Shown here: positions 16,003-25,849 of the stretch, one piece after another
Layout of the letters: every line of letters begins with the position of its first letter
Position numbering within the stretch: position 1 is the stretch's first letter
NCBI RefSeq assembly: GCF_014377975.1
Contig: NZ_JACMOO010000005.1
Location: forward strand, 1-38,635
Direction of reading: 5' to 3'
Source of the DNA: Ferruginibacter sp.
GTDB lineage: Bacteria; Bacteroidota; Bacteroidia; Chitinophagales; Chitinophagaceae
DNA length: 38,635 bases
Notes under the pieces: generated by a model
What the model saw: the letters and a program-made list of their open reading frames with translations, nothing else
Told to the model about the DNA's origin: nothing
The model's database searches: none
Program-made: the position numbers and the translations under genes

Positions 16003-16096
16003 GCGATGACAGGGCATTGGGAATACAGAATACTATTTATTTAGCAGGATCATTTACCTTGCAATTTGTATATGTATTTTAAAACTAACAAAAATA

Positions 16097-16861
16097 ATGA
16101 TTAAAACAGCCATCATATTAGCGGGCGGCCTGGGCACCCGTTTACGCAGCGCAGTGGCCGATTTACCTAAATGCATGGCACCCGTAAACGGGCTGCCGTT
16201 TATTCATTTTGTAATAGCGTTGTTGCAAAAAGAAGGCATAGAAAATTTCATCTTTTCATTGGGTTATAAAAGCGAGGCCATTATCAGTTATGTAGATACT
16301 CAATATCCTGTGCTGCAAAAAAAATATGTTATTGAAACAAAACCCCTGGGTACCGGCGGTGCAATAAAAGCAGCGTGTAAACAGGTAACAGAAAAAAACG
16401 TGGTGGTGGTAAATGGTGATACCTTGTTTCATATAAACATAGCTGAACTGTCCCGGTTTCATGAAACACATGATGCCAGCTGTACCATTGCGCTTAAAGA
16501 AATGAAAAGCTTTGACAGGTATGGTGCTGTGGAATTAAACAATGATCAATCCATAAAAGCATTTAAAGAAAAACAATTTTGTGAAAGCGGCACCATCAAC
16601 GGCGGTGTATATGCGTTAACGTTAGCCACCATACTTACCGGAGATTACCCGGAAGTTTTTTCTTTTGAAAAAGAATATCTTGAAAAAAACACAGGAAATG
16701 GAAAGCTGTATGGTGTAATCAACAATGATTATTTTATAGATATTGGCATCCCCGAAGATTACCAGTGTTTTCAGGATGATTACAAAGCAATCATTGCAAA
16801 AAATAATTTGTCCTCCTCACACAATGCTACTTCAGCATTTTTAAATGCATTAACCGTATGA
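16097..16861 (+). CDS. hddC: Heptose 1-phosphate nucleotidyltransferase (HddC/RmlA-like)
   Basis: Sugar-phosphate nucleotidyltransferase of 254 residues. N-terminal AIILAGGLGTRLRSAVADLP with K and PM..PVNGLPF, the KPLGTGGAIKAA donor loop, VVNGDTLF (metal Asp) and INGGVYAL are all visible. By position next to a GmhB-like phosphatase (4-base ATGA overlap) and an HddA kinase in the same cluster it is most likely D-glycero-alpha-D-manno-heptose 1-phosphate guanylyltransferase, giving GDP-heptose. The nucleotide specificity (GTP against other NTPs) cannot be read with certainty; related enzymes act on mannose or glucose phosphates. Confidence 0.8.
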   Translation: MIKTAIILAGGLGTRLRSAVADLPKCMAPVNGLPFIHFVIALLQKEGIENFIFSLGYKSEAIISYVDTQYPVLQKKYVIETKPLGTGGAIKAACKQVTEKNVVVVNGDTLFHINIAELSRFHETHDASCTIALKEMKSFDRYGAVELNNDQSIKAFKEKQFCESGTINGGVYALTLATILTGDYPEVFSFEKEYLEKNTGNGKLYGVINNDYFIDIGIPEDYQCFQDDYKAIIAKNNLSSSHNATSAFLNALTV

Positions 16862-17403
16862 ACGCTTTTTTAACAGACAATAGCTGGACTCTTTTTTTAG
16901 ACCGGGATGGAGTGATCAACCATGAACAAAAGGATGGATATATAAATACCTGGGAAGATTTTACATTTTATGAAGGAGCCAAAGAAGCATTAAAAATATT
17001 TGCTGCCCGTTTTAAATACATCATCATTGTTACCAACCAGCGGGGCGTAGGCCGTGGCATTACCAAACTGGAAAACCTGCACATTGTTCATCAAACTATG
17101 ACCAAAGAAGTTACTGCCGCCGGTGGCAGAATTGATGAAATATATTTTTGTACCGATGTTGATGTAAACAGTGCAAACCGAAAACCCAATACGGGCATGG
17201 CTTTACAGGCAAAAAATAATTTTACCGATATTGATTTTTCAAAATCAGTTATGGTTGGTAATAATTTTAGCGATATGGAATTTGGCCGCAGCATAGGAGC
17301 AAAAACTTTTTTTTTAACTACGACAAATGCAGGTGTAACGGCGTCCGATGGGCGAATTGACGCAGTATATCCTTCCCTGATTGATTTTGCAAAAAGCCTG
17401 TAA
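16858..17403 (+). CDS. gmhB: HAD-IIIA phosphatase, GmhB-like (heptose 1,7-bisphosphate 7-phosphatase)
   Basis: A 181-residue HAD hydrolase expected to remove the 7-phosphate from heptose bisphosphate. Motif I is FLDRDGVINHE (D15, D17), motif II IIVTNQRGVGRG (T59), then RKPNTGM (108-114). It differs from classical GmhB in two ways. The zinc loop with its CxH...CxC ligands is missing (only C98 remains, in YFCTDVDVNSAN), and the first acidic residue of motif IV is Asn (VGN135NFSD139). It overlaps the hddC-like gene by four bases (ATGA). The pathway position is convincing; activity should be regarded as probable. Confidence 0.82.
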   Translation: MNAFLTDNSWTLFLDRDGVINHEQKDGYINTWEDFTFYEGAKEALKIFAARFKYIIIVTNQRGVGRGITKLENLHIVHQTMTKEVTAAGGRIDEIYFCTDVDVNSANRKPNTGMALQAKNNFTDIDFSKSVMVGNNFSDMEFGRSIGAKTFFLTTTNAGVTASDGRIDAVYPSLIDFAKSL

Positions 17404-17474
17404 GTTTTCGTTAATTTTCACCAGGCATTACAATTTTAGCCCCGATTATTAAAGTATTCCTTTAATTTTATTGT

Positions 17475-18488
17475 ATGAAGAAATTGTATTTATTTGTAGT
17501 ATGTATTATAAGTATACACTGGTGTTTTTCGCAAGGTCTTCAAAAAAATGAAGAGTTTTTTTTACAGCAAAAAGAGGATTCTTTAAAGACGTATGCCAAA
17601 GATATAATTCAGGCTATTAACCCTCAAAACCGTTTTAATGCAGACAGTCTTTTTACAAAAATGTTTGTGCGGGCATTAAAAGTAACCGGTTCATTTAACT
17701 ACCCGTTTGATAGCCTGGAAACCATTTCAAAACTATATCCCCCCGATAGCAGCTTTCGCATATTTACCTGGCAGATGGTGATCAATGATAATATTATCCG
17801 CCAGCATGGTGCCATACAAATGAAGACGGTGGATGGCTCTTTAAAATTATTTCCATTGATTGATAAATCAGATGTGACCATCAATATTGAGGATACCGTT
17901 GGTAATAATAAAGGCTGGATTGGTGCTGTATATTACAGGATTATTGAAACAAAAAATGCCCACAAAAACTATTATACCTTACTGGGCTTTGATGAAAATA
18001 ACATTCGCAGTAACCGTAAAATTATTGAGGTATTAAGTTTTAATAACGGCGAACCCGAGTTTGGTGGCCGTTATTTTAATTTCGATAACGACGCTGTGAA
18101 GCAGCCTGCAATAAGCCGTTACATCCTGGAGTACAAAAAATCAACCGGGCCACGGCTTACCTATGATGAGAATTTAGGCATGATTATTTTTGAACATCTG
18201 GAAAGTGAAAGCAACGAACCAAAAAAGAAATGGACTTTGATACCTGATGGGGATTATGAGGGATTTAAGTGGAACAACGGTCAATGGGTACATGTAGAAA
18301 AAGTATTCAATCAAATAACTCCTGAAGGTCAGGAACCGGTTCCAAGGCCGCTGAAAGATACACAGGGCGATTTAAAGGAAGATAAATTACTGGACGATGC
18401 TCCTGCTGAAAAAGCAACTGTTGAAGAAATGCCCGCTACCAGTAAGAAACCAAAAGTTATCAAGAAGAAAGTAAAGCCAGGTGTATAA
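17475..18488 (+). CDS. Secreted conserved protein of unknown function
   Basis: A 337-residue protein with a signal peptide (MKKLYLFVVCIISIHWCFSQ, cleaved after FSQ). The mature protein is mixed alpha/beta, with strand-rich parts (WIGAVYYRIIET, YYTLLGFDENN, PEFGGRYFNF), and it ends in a low-complexity acidic then Lys/Pro-rich tail (KKPKVIKKKVKPGV). The family is not recognised. It resembles hypothetical exported proteins common in Chitinophagaceae. It is 71 bases after gmhB on the same strand, so co-transcription is possible. Confidence 0.8.
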   Translation: MKKLYLFVVCIISIHWCFSQGLQKNEEFFLQQKEDSLKTYAKDIIQAINPQNRFNADSLFTKMFVRALKVTGSFNYPFDSLETISKLYPPDSSFRIFTWQMVINDNIIRQHGAIQMKTVDGSLKLFPLIDKSDVTINIEDTVGNNKGWIGAVYYRIIETKNAHKNYYTLLGFDENNIRSNRKIIEVLSFNNGEPEFGGRYFNFDNDAVKQPAISRYILEYKKSTGPRLTYDENLGMIIFEHLESESNEPKKKWTLIPDGDYEGFKWNNGQWVHVEKVFNQITPEGQEPVPRPLKDTQGDLKEDKLLDDAPAEKATVEEMPATSKKPKVIKKKVKPGV

Positions 18489-18567
18489 AAAATGGACAGT
18501 TTGAAGGAGCATTGGATTTGACAGTAGTTTTCAACCTAAGTATTTCATTAAGATAGTTAAATAAAAA

Positions 18568-19800
18568 ATGGCTATAAAGTCTTGTATTCAATTTACTGGT
18601 TTGCTATTTTTACATTCATTCCTTTTTGCCCAAACCGCATTAAAGCCATTTCCTCAACACGCAGATTATTTTAAGGGGGTTATTAAGCCCAACCATATTT
18701 CTCAACAGCAACTTGATAAAAGCGTAGGCTCATTTTATGATAACTGGAAACAGCGATATATTAATGACGATGCGGGCAAGGGCCAATATTATATCTGGAC
18801 AGAAGGTGCAACTGGTAAAAATAAATGTGTTTCAGAAGGACAAGGTTATGGAATGATAATAGTTGCCTTGATGGCGGGATATGATACCGCATCTCAGAGA
18901 ATCTATAATGGTTTGTATCGTTACTACAAAGCGCACCCTAGTACTAATAGCAAATATTTGATGGCATGGGCTCAGACAAATTTGTTTAAAAATGCGGATG
19001 GCAGCTCAGCTTCAGACGGAGATATTGATATAGCTTATTCTTTATTACTTGCAGATGGTCAGTGGGGCAGCCAGGGAAATATTAATTATTTAAAAGAGGC
19101 GAAAGCAATTTTAGCTGCAATAATGCAACAGGAAATTAATTCCAATACATTTTCAGTATTACTTAGCAATTCAATTGAGTATGACAGTAAGGACTATTTT
19201 GATATGCGTTCTTCTGACTTTATGCCTGCCCATTTTAAAGCCTTTGGAAATATAATTGATACCAAACTTTGGAACAATGTAAATGACAGAAATTATAAAC
19301 TTTTTATTTCTTTACAAAAAAAATATAGTCCCGAGGCTGGCCTGGTTCCCGATTTTATTCAGCATATAAATAGTAAACCAACACCATCCCGTGCAAATTA
19401 TCTTGAGTCTAAATATGATGGAAATTATAATTACAATGCCTGCCGGGTTCCCTGGCGTATTGCCACAGACTATATTATTAACGGAGATAACCGGTCGAAA
19501 GCATTTGTTGAAAAAATAAATACATGGATTCGCAATACCACCGAAAATAATCCTGATAATATTTCTGCCGGCTATACTTTAGCAGGAGACGACATGCGCA
19601 AGCGAAATTTTGAAGCGATGAGTTTTATCAGTTCTTTTGCAGTTTCGGCAATGGTGGATTTTAAAAATCAATCCTGGCTAAATAAACTATGGGATTATAT
19701 TATTGGTTTTGATCTGGACCAATATGACTATTACGATAATACCATTAAGATGTTTACCATTATAATATTATCTGGAAATTACTGGGCTCCTTCCAGTTAG
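18568..19800 (+). CDS. Secreted glycoside hydrolase family 8
   Basis: An inverting (alpha/alpha)6 glycosidase of 410 residues with a signal peptide (core about 8-20, FAQ cleavage site). The proton donor E90 lies in CVSEGQGYGM, and DGDIDIAYSLLLADGQWGS carries the conserved acidic cluster (D150, D152). RVPWRIATDYI and GYTLAGDDM follow. GH8 members act on cellulose, chitosan, lichenan or xylo-oligosaccharides; substrate cannot be read from the sequence. Exported, and last in the run of plus-strand genes. It may be part of polysaccharide processing with the GH29 and the six-hairpin protein. Confidence 0.9.
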   Translation: MAIKSCIQFTGLLFLHSFLFAQTALKPFPQHADYFKGVIKPNHISQQQLDKSVGSFYDNWKQRYINDDAGKGQYYIWTEGATGKNKCVSEGQGYGMIIVALMAGYDTASQRIYNGLYRYYKAHPSTNSKYLMAWAQTNLFKNADGSSASDGDIDIAYSLLLADGQWGSQGNINYLKEAKAILAAIMQQEINSNTFSVLLSNSIEYDSKDYFDMRSSDFMPAHFKAFGNIIDTKLWNNVNDRNYKLFISLQKKYSPEAGLVPDFIQHINSKPTPSRANYLESKYDGNYNYNACRVPWRIATDYIINGDNRSKAFVEKINTWIRNTTENNPDNISAGYTLAGDDMRKRNFEAMSFISSFAVSAMVDFKNQSWLNKLWDYIIGFDLDQYDYYDNTIKMFTIIILSGNYWAPSS

Positions 19801-19868
19801 GGCGCTTTCTAAAAATGAGTTTGATAACCTGCTGTCAGCAAAATTGTAGTTAAATCAAAAATCCGTCA

Positions 19869-20243
19869 TCAGGCATCAATTAAATAAGTTCCCAAATCTA
19901 TCACTTTGCCTTCTCCTTTTTTGTATTGCTCAATGGCTTCCAGGTCCGCATCTGCCATTGCTTTACTTTGAAAAATAGGTACGCTTTTTTTATACACTAC
20001 AAAGTAAAATTCGGGTAAGGTTTCCAGGTTACCCAAATCACCAAAAGCTTTGTGATGAAATGGAATTTTTGAATAGCCGTTGCTATCCAAACCACTTTCG
20101 CCAATAAAATCATTATCGAAAATATCCCTGTCAAACAGGCGAACTGTGTAAACATCTCCTGTTACCGGTGCATCCGTTCCCTTTGCAATAAATCGGGCGG
20201 TTACTTCAAAATTCATTTCGGAGTCTAGTGAAAATTTACTCAT
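19869..20243 (-). CDS. Small C2-like/beta-sandwich protein of unknown function
   Basis: A 124-residue cytosolic-looking protein without signal peptide. VYTVRLFDRDIFDNDFIGES followed by GLDSNGYSKIPF resembles the strand-loop-strand pattern of C2 or transthyretin-like domains, with several Asp residues that could bind Ca2+. The N-terminal FEVTARFIAKGTDAPVTGD supports a beta-sandwich. No further family assignment is possible. It lies between the GH8 gene (convergent) and lepA, with no operon partner. Confidence 0.7.
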   Translation of the reverse strand: MSKFSLDSEMNFEVTARFIAKGTDAPVTGDVYTVRLFDRDIFDNDFIGESGLDSNGYSKIPFHHKAFGDLGNLETLPEFYFVVYKKSVPIFQSKAMADADLEAIEQYKKGEGKVIDLGTYLIDA

Positions 20244-20360
20244 TTGTCCGGTTGTTTATTTTGCAGGTGAAAAGTAATCGAATAAAAACGTCGGCCATTT
20301 ATACATCCCTTATTTACTACAGCTATCTTATACCCGATAAAATTAAACACAGCTATTTTT

Positions 20361-20409
20361 GTACAAGAGGGCGATGCAACGATGATCCACATTGCTTCTT
20401 AGCCTGGAC
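20361..20409. repeat. Dispersed 49-bp intergenic repeat, copy B
   Basis: Same orientation as copy A at 7178-7226, with six mismatches: starts GTACAAGAGGGCGATGCAAC and ends CCACATTGCTTCTTAGCCTG plus GAC. It lies about 40 bases downstream of the lepA stop codon, read antisense to lepA. It does not appear to encode protein. Confidence 0.8.
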
Positions 20410-20446
20410 AAAAAAAACCTTGTTATCCTTATTTATTCACGCAGTC

Positions 20447-22237
20447 TTAATCATTCAACTTCAGCACAGCTAAAAATGCTTCCTGCGGCACTTCTACATT
20501 GCCTATTTGCTTCATTCGCTTTTTACCTTCTTTCTGTTTTTCCAGCAGTTTTCGTTTACGGCTGATATCACCACCATAACATTTTGCAGTTACATCTTTA
20601 CGGATGGCGCTGATGTTTTCCCTTGCTACCACCTTGGCACCAATACTGGCCTGTATGGCAATCTGAAACTGCTGACGCGGCAATAACTCTTTCAGTTTTT
20701 CGCATAATTTTTTACCAAACTCATGCGCCCTTGCCCGGTGAATTAATGCACTCAAGGCATCCAGCTTTTCGCCATTTAGTAAAATATCCATCTTAACAAT
20801 ATCACTGGGCCGGTATTCAATCGGGTGATAATCGAAAGATGCATAACCCCTTGTAATGCTTTTTAAGCGATCATAAAAATCAAATACAATTTCGGTTAAA
20901 GGCATATCAAAACTAAGCTCAACCCTGGTTGGGGTAAGGTATCCCTGGCTCACCAGCATGCCTCGCTTGCTGATGCACAACGTCATAATGTTACCAATAT
21001 ATTCCGGCTTGCTAATCATTTGCGCACGGATAAAAGGTTCTTCAATCTTCTCAATGCGGCTTGGGTCCGGCATTTGCGAAGGATTGTTGACCGTTATAAT
21101 TTCGCCCTTGGTGGTAGTGGCAATAAAACTTACGTTGGGTACGGTGGTAATTACGGTTTGGTTAAACTCTCTTTCCAGGCGCTCCTGGATAATTTCCATG
21201 TGCAGCATTCCTAAAAAGCCGCACCTAAAACCAAAGCCCAGGGCCTGCGATGTTTCCAGTTCAAAAGTTAAGGAAGCATCGTTTAACTGTAACTTATCCA
21301 TGCAATCCCGCAGTTCTTCAAAGTCATCCGTTTCCACCGGAAAAATACCTGCAAATACCATCGGCTTTACATCCTGAAAACCTTTGATGGATTCTTTTGA
21401 TCCGTTCACCATAGTGGTAATGGTATCTCCTACTTTTACTTCTTTTGCATTTTTTATACCGGTAATAATGTACCCCACATCGCCTGCCCGCACTTCACTT
21501 TTTGGTGCTAGTCCCATTTTTAAAATGCCCACTTCATCGGCACCGTATTCGAGGCCGGTATTACTAAATTTAATTTTATCGTTCTTTTTTAATGTGCCGT
21601 TAAAAATTCTGTAATAAACAATGATACCCCTGAATGAATTGTACACGCTGTCAAAAATAAGCGCTTGCAACGGAGCATCCACATCACCTTTTGGTGGAGG
21701 AATGCGCTCAATAATAGCAGTCAGAATTTCTTCAATACCAATACCACTTTTGCCACTTGCCAGCAAAATATCTTCTGCTTTACAGCCGATCAGCTCTACA
21801 ATCTGGTCGGTAACTTCTGGTATCATGGCACCTTCCATGTCAATTTTATTGATCACAGGAATAATTTCCAGATTATTATCTATGGCGAGGTACAAATTAC
21901 TGATGGTTTGCGCCTGAATCCCCTGGCTGGCATCTACCAGCAACAATGCCCCTTCGCAAGCTGCCAGTGCACGGCTTACTTCGTAACTAAAATCTACGTG
22001 GCCGGGTGTATCAATCAAATTAAACACATATTCTTCTCCCTTCCAGGTGTAATTAATTTGTATAGCATGACTTTTAATGGTAATGCCTTTTTCCCTTTCC
22101 AGGTCCATATCATCCAGTACTTGTGCCTGCATGTCTCTTTCTCCAATGGTGTGGGTAAACTCCAGTAAACGGTCGGCCAGAGTAGATTTTCCGTGATCGA
22201 TATGTGCAATGATGCAAAAATTTCTAATATTCTTCAT
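20447..22237 (-). CDS. lepA: Elongation factor 4 (back-translocating GTPase LepA)
   Basis: Ribosome-associated GTPase of 596 residues, the family length, intact. P-loop AHIDHGKST (11-19), [13 protein letters not shown] (switch I), [12 protein letters not shown] (G3), NKIDM (G4), followed by the EF-G-like domains II, III and V and the LepA C-terminal domain with [20 protein letters not shown] and [19 protein letters not shown]. It acts on stalled or mis-translocated ribosomes. Its intact frame contrasts with the decayed gene immediately upstream. A TATCTTTG element (22265-22272) precedes it. Confidence 0.98.
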   Translation of the reverse strand: MKNIRNFCIIAHIDHGKSTLADRLLEFTHTIGERDMQAQVLDDMDLEREKGITIKSHAIQINYTWKGEEYVFNLIDTPGHVDFSYEVSRALAACEGALLLVDASQGIQAQTISNLYLAIDNNLEIIPVINKIDMEGAMIPEVTDQIVELIGCKAEDILLASGKSGIGIEEILTAIIERIPPPKGDVDAPLQALIFDSVYNSFRGIIVYYRIFNGTLKKNDKIKFSNTGLEYGADEVGILKMGLAPKSEVRAGDVGYIITGIKNAKEVKVGDTITTMVNGSKESIKGFQDVKPMVFAGIFPVETDDFEELRDCMDKLQLNDASLTFELETSQALGFGFRCGFLGMLHMEIIQERLEREFNQTVITTVPNVSFIATTTKGEIITVNNPSQMPDPSRIEKIEEPFIRAQMISKPEYIGNIMTLCISKRGMLVSQGYLTPTRVELSFDMPLTEIVFDFYDRLKSITRGYASFDYHPIEYRPSDIVKMDILLNGEKLDALSALIHRARAHEFGKKLCEKLKELLPRQQFQIAIQASIGAKVVARENISAIRKDVTAKCYGGDISRKRKLLEKQKEGKKRMKQIGNVEVPQEAFLAVLKLND

Positions 22238-22264
22238 TCCCTTGTACGTCTGTTTTTAGAGCCG

Positions 22265-22272
22265 CAAAGATA
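22265..22272 (-). promoter_or_regulatory. Candidate -7 promoter element of lepA
   Basis: TATCTTTG on the minus strand, 27 bases upstream of the lepA ATG, matches the Bacteroidetes TAnnTTTG consensus. A clear -33 TTG is not obvious. Confidence 0.5.
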
Positions 22273-22378
22273 GCCGCTTTTGGTTGATTTGGAACCAGGT
22301 GTTAAACATTGAAAACAGAGCGTGAAAAATTGATTAATATTGGGCTATCAGCAGAATTACCTGTTTCAACTTTAGTAC

Positions 22379-22470
22379 CGGCTATCCGTTGCAAGTCCTC
22401 CGCAACCTTTCCGATTGCATCGGAAGGTTACTCCGGGCTTTCCACTTCTATCCGGCAGCCATTGGGCGGA
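22379..22470. repeat. Intergenic hairpin repeat
   Basis: CGGCTATCCGTTGCAAGTCC and CTTTCCACTTCTATCCGG flank a strong hairpin: AACCTTTCCGAT / ATCGGAAGGTT with a TGC loop (22404-22429). From memory, elements with the words CTATCCGTTGCAA and TTTCCACTTCTATC are widely dispersed in Bacteroidetes genomes; no search was possible here. It lies between the AsmA pseudogene and lepA. Confidence 0.5.
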
Positions 22471-22498
22471 AGGAGATTGGGAATAAAACCACTCGCAT

Positions 22499-25400
22499 TT
22501 AATTCTTTTTTTCCAAAGTCTTCTTCCCATCGGTATCATCCGTATCCTCTGTTTCCTGCACTTCGTCTTTATCTCCTTTGCCCATTTTTATTTTAGGGTT
22601 GGTTTGTGTGCCGGTTATTTGCAGGGGTATGCCGATGATTCCCAAAGGTGATAAACCTACCCGCATTTTCATTTTTATGGAACCGTCAAAGTTGGTCTTG
22701 CCTTCCAGCCGCAACCTAAAGCCAGCCGTTTTTATTTTAAATCGTTCCACTGTAATAACATTATTTTTTACCGTGCTTTTAATATCGATTTTTGACAAGG
22801 CCGGGCTTTTAATGGCATCCTTGCCGGTTTTATTGGCCACCGCCGACATTAATTTAAACCCCTTCATCTGTACGTTTTTTACCGACACTACACCGCCGCC
22901 TTCCAGGGAAGGATAAACAGGTTGCATATTGTTATCCAGTTTTCCTTTCAACGTATAATCCAGCGAAATGATTCCCTGTGCACTGCCCGCTGCCGTAGCC
23001 ATATCATGAAACAGTTTCACTTCATTGTACGCTCTTTTTATGTCAAAGTCACTGGCTTGTAAATACGCATCAAAAAAAGTTTTCTTTGTATTTACGCTGC
23101 CATAATTTGAATCCACCACTACTTTGCAGCCAACCAGGTTAAAGCCTGTTTTTTGCAAACTAATTTTTGCTTTGTCAATTACAACGGTACCTGTTGCATC
23201 CTGTAAATTCAATCCGTTAAAAACTATTTTTTTTGCTTTGCTGTAAAGGTTACCGATACACTGGCAGGTATCAAGAGCACGCCGGTTCCGCTTTGGCGGG
23301 TTACTGAAGTTTGCGCACTTACTTTCGGTATCGGCTGCGCAGATTCTTGCTGCGGTCTCACCTTCGTTACAGGCCGCAGGGAATTATCAGTATTTTCCGG
23401 CGTAGCAAAAACCATAAATTCATCCACATTAATTAAACGGGAATTGATATTAAAATCACGCTTTAAAACAGCTTTGTCACACAATGCATAATCAATTACA
23501 TTCTGCAGGTAACCATTCATAGTAAAATCAGATTGTCCATAGCTTGCCTTAAACTGCCGGAACCACATTTTATCCTGTTTAAAAGTAAAGAGTCCTTCCT
23601 TGATAAAGAATGGCTAAGGAAAATTTTCGGCAGATGCCTGTATATTTTTTATTTCAAGGGTATCCTTGTTATTAAGTTTATTGTACCGCCCGGCCATGGC
23701 ATCACTTTGCCTGCCCTGTACCGAAACATCTGCTTTTATAAATCCACTGATGTCATTTCCTTTCCGGGTAAATACTTTATAAATCCTGGCAATGTCAATT
23801 ATTCCTTTGGCTTTTATGTTGTACCCGATATTGTCCAAATTCTTTAAAGAGGCCTGTAACTGAAAGGGCTTTCCTTCAAATAAAAAAGAGGCAGGTAAAA
23901 TGATGACCGTTGTTCCACTTAATGCCCCGTTAGTATTGGTTACTTTGGCAGTTACACCGATATTACTGATGGGATTAGGATAATACATCGTTTTTATTAC
24001 ACCGTTCTGCAACAGAATATCTGCAGTTGTTACAGGAAATACTTTTTTAGCAGCGTAGTACCGGCCTTTGGTATTGATGTTTACTTTTAAGTTACCACTC
24101 AGTTCAACTTGTTTAAAAGGATAAATATTTTTAATGTCTCCTAAATTAATATCCGATTGCAGATTGGCATCTACCGCCATTTTTTTAAAACTGCTAACAC
24201 TTGCGTGGCCTTTGATAAAACTCTTTAAAGCGGTAGCTGATAAATTATCGATACTAAAAGCCAGGTTGTGATAATCATTGTCTGTACAACTGTTGTTAAC
24301 AGTAAAATTAATAGCGTTAACCGGCACAGGCAATGAATCATATTTAAAATACCCATCCTTTACAAATGCCTGCAGGCTATAGGACGGAATGGTTAGCAGT
24401 ACGTTTTCGTGGCGCAAATTTTAGGATCAGGACCGCTTGTGTACCTGCCATTTAGTTTTAAATGCACTTCAGTTTTTCCTTTCAGCTCAACCCAGGGTAA
24501 CCCAAATGCTTTGTCCATTTTTTCAAGATCCATTACCGCATTTACTTTGGCATTTATAAAGGGTTCGTGAACTCCTTTTGTATCCAGCACTGCACTTAAA
24601 TAATCTTTATCAATATTAAAAAATATAGAATCTACTTTTATTTTTAAGCTGTCCTGGTTAAGTGCAGGAAGTAATGTTTGCAGGTTTAAAAAAAGATGGG
24701 AGGCTGGAAAGGGAGCGCCTTCATAAGCAATATAACCTTCCCGTATTTTCATATTAAAAGCCAGGTCAGGCATGGTGTTGGGAGATGTAATGTATTTACC
24801 CTTCAACGTTAATAAAAAATCAGTATTCCCTTTTATGGTGGCTTTTTGCTGCCAGCCAATAAACTGCGGTGGTAAGGCTGTTATCAGGTTATCGAGGTCA
24901 CTTTTTTCAGCACTCACCTTTAAATCCATTTCATACCCGTTTTCCAGGAAGTCTAACTTGCCGCTGAATTGCACGGGTAATTTATTAATCAGCAAGTCGT
25001 TTTTCTGAAAGAAAAAAGCGAATGAACTCGTAGTAATACGAGTAATAAGATCGGCATTCACTTTCTTATTAATCAGGTAGGATTGCTTATTAAAATAAAA
25101 ATTTGCAGAGTCAATCTTTGCATGGCTTTTAAGATCAAAAACTGCCTTGCTGAGATCGCCGCTGCCGGAATAATTAAAGCCCTTTGCATCAATCAGAATA
25201 TCTGTGGAAAGATCGTTGTAAATAAAATGGCTGTTTTTAATTATAATTTCCTCTAGTTTTAAAGCAGTTGCGGATGTATCAGAATTATTAGTGGTAGTAT
25301 TTTTTTTCAGCTATGTACACATGGTAATTAGCTTCCCCTTTTTCGTTTATCAGCACCTTGATGGCGGCATTGTCGATAAATATTTTATTGATGTTAATGT

Positions 25401-25723
25401 GCTTGTCAAATACCAGGCTCGCAAGATTTTATACCCAATGAAATTTCATTGGCCTGCACCAAAGTATCCTTTTTTTAGGGTGCCTAGCCCTTCAACATAA
25501 AATTATATAAAGTAAGGGTAAGTGATGGAAAGTGATTAAAAAAAGACAAACGGGCTTTAAAAAAATTCATTTCTCCATCAATGCTGTTATTCGCAAGGGT
25601 TTTAATTTTTTGTTCAATTGTTCCAGGAAAGAGAATGGGCGCCAGGAACAACAGAAATAAAATACCGGCTACAGATAAACCGGTTATTTTTAAAATTTTT
25701 GTAATGGTGGATTTGAAGGACAT
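22499..25723 (-). pseudogene. Decayed AsmA-family protein gene
   Basis: Collinear fragments in three frames make up one gene of about 1075 codons. It starts with a membrane anchor (LSVAGILFLLFLAPILFPGT) and ends with the typical AsmA C-terminus (GLSPLGIIGIPLQITGTQTN then a charged tail). AsmA-like proteins are inner-membrane-anchored, periplasm-spanning and linked to lipid transport or outer-membrane assembly. Lesions seen: TAG at 25484-25486, TAA at 25475-25477, a frameshift in TTTT at 25427-25430, a frameshift at the T8 run near 25300-25307, a one-base loss at TTTT 24419-24422, TAG at 23614-23616, and a one-base loss in the T8 run at 23227-23234. Restoring single bases gives smooth protein across each junction. 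Four of seven lesions are homopolymer indels, so part could be sequencing error, but three nonsense codons argue for real decay. Confidence 0.85.
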
Positions 25724-25849
25724 ATTCAGATGTCAAATGTACTGGATCTTTTTAGAAAATATTTGCAGCCTCCCATTAAAGTCTTGTAATTAACCACCAA
25801 TGGGTATTTTAATTATAGAAAACGCATAAAAAAGCACCGAATTTATTTT

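Noticed and set aside
20958-22209. Several plus-strand frames over lepA
   Set aside because: All are antisense shadows of lepA, which is intact and unambiguous.
1964-25486. Stop-codon reassignment to explain in-frame TAA/TAG in the kinase and AsmA genes
   Set aside because: The intact genes in the window use TAA, TAG and TGA as normal terminators, and four of the AsmA lesions are frameshifts that recoding cannot explain.
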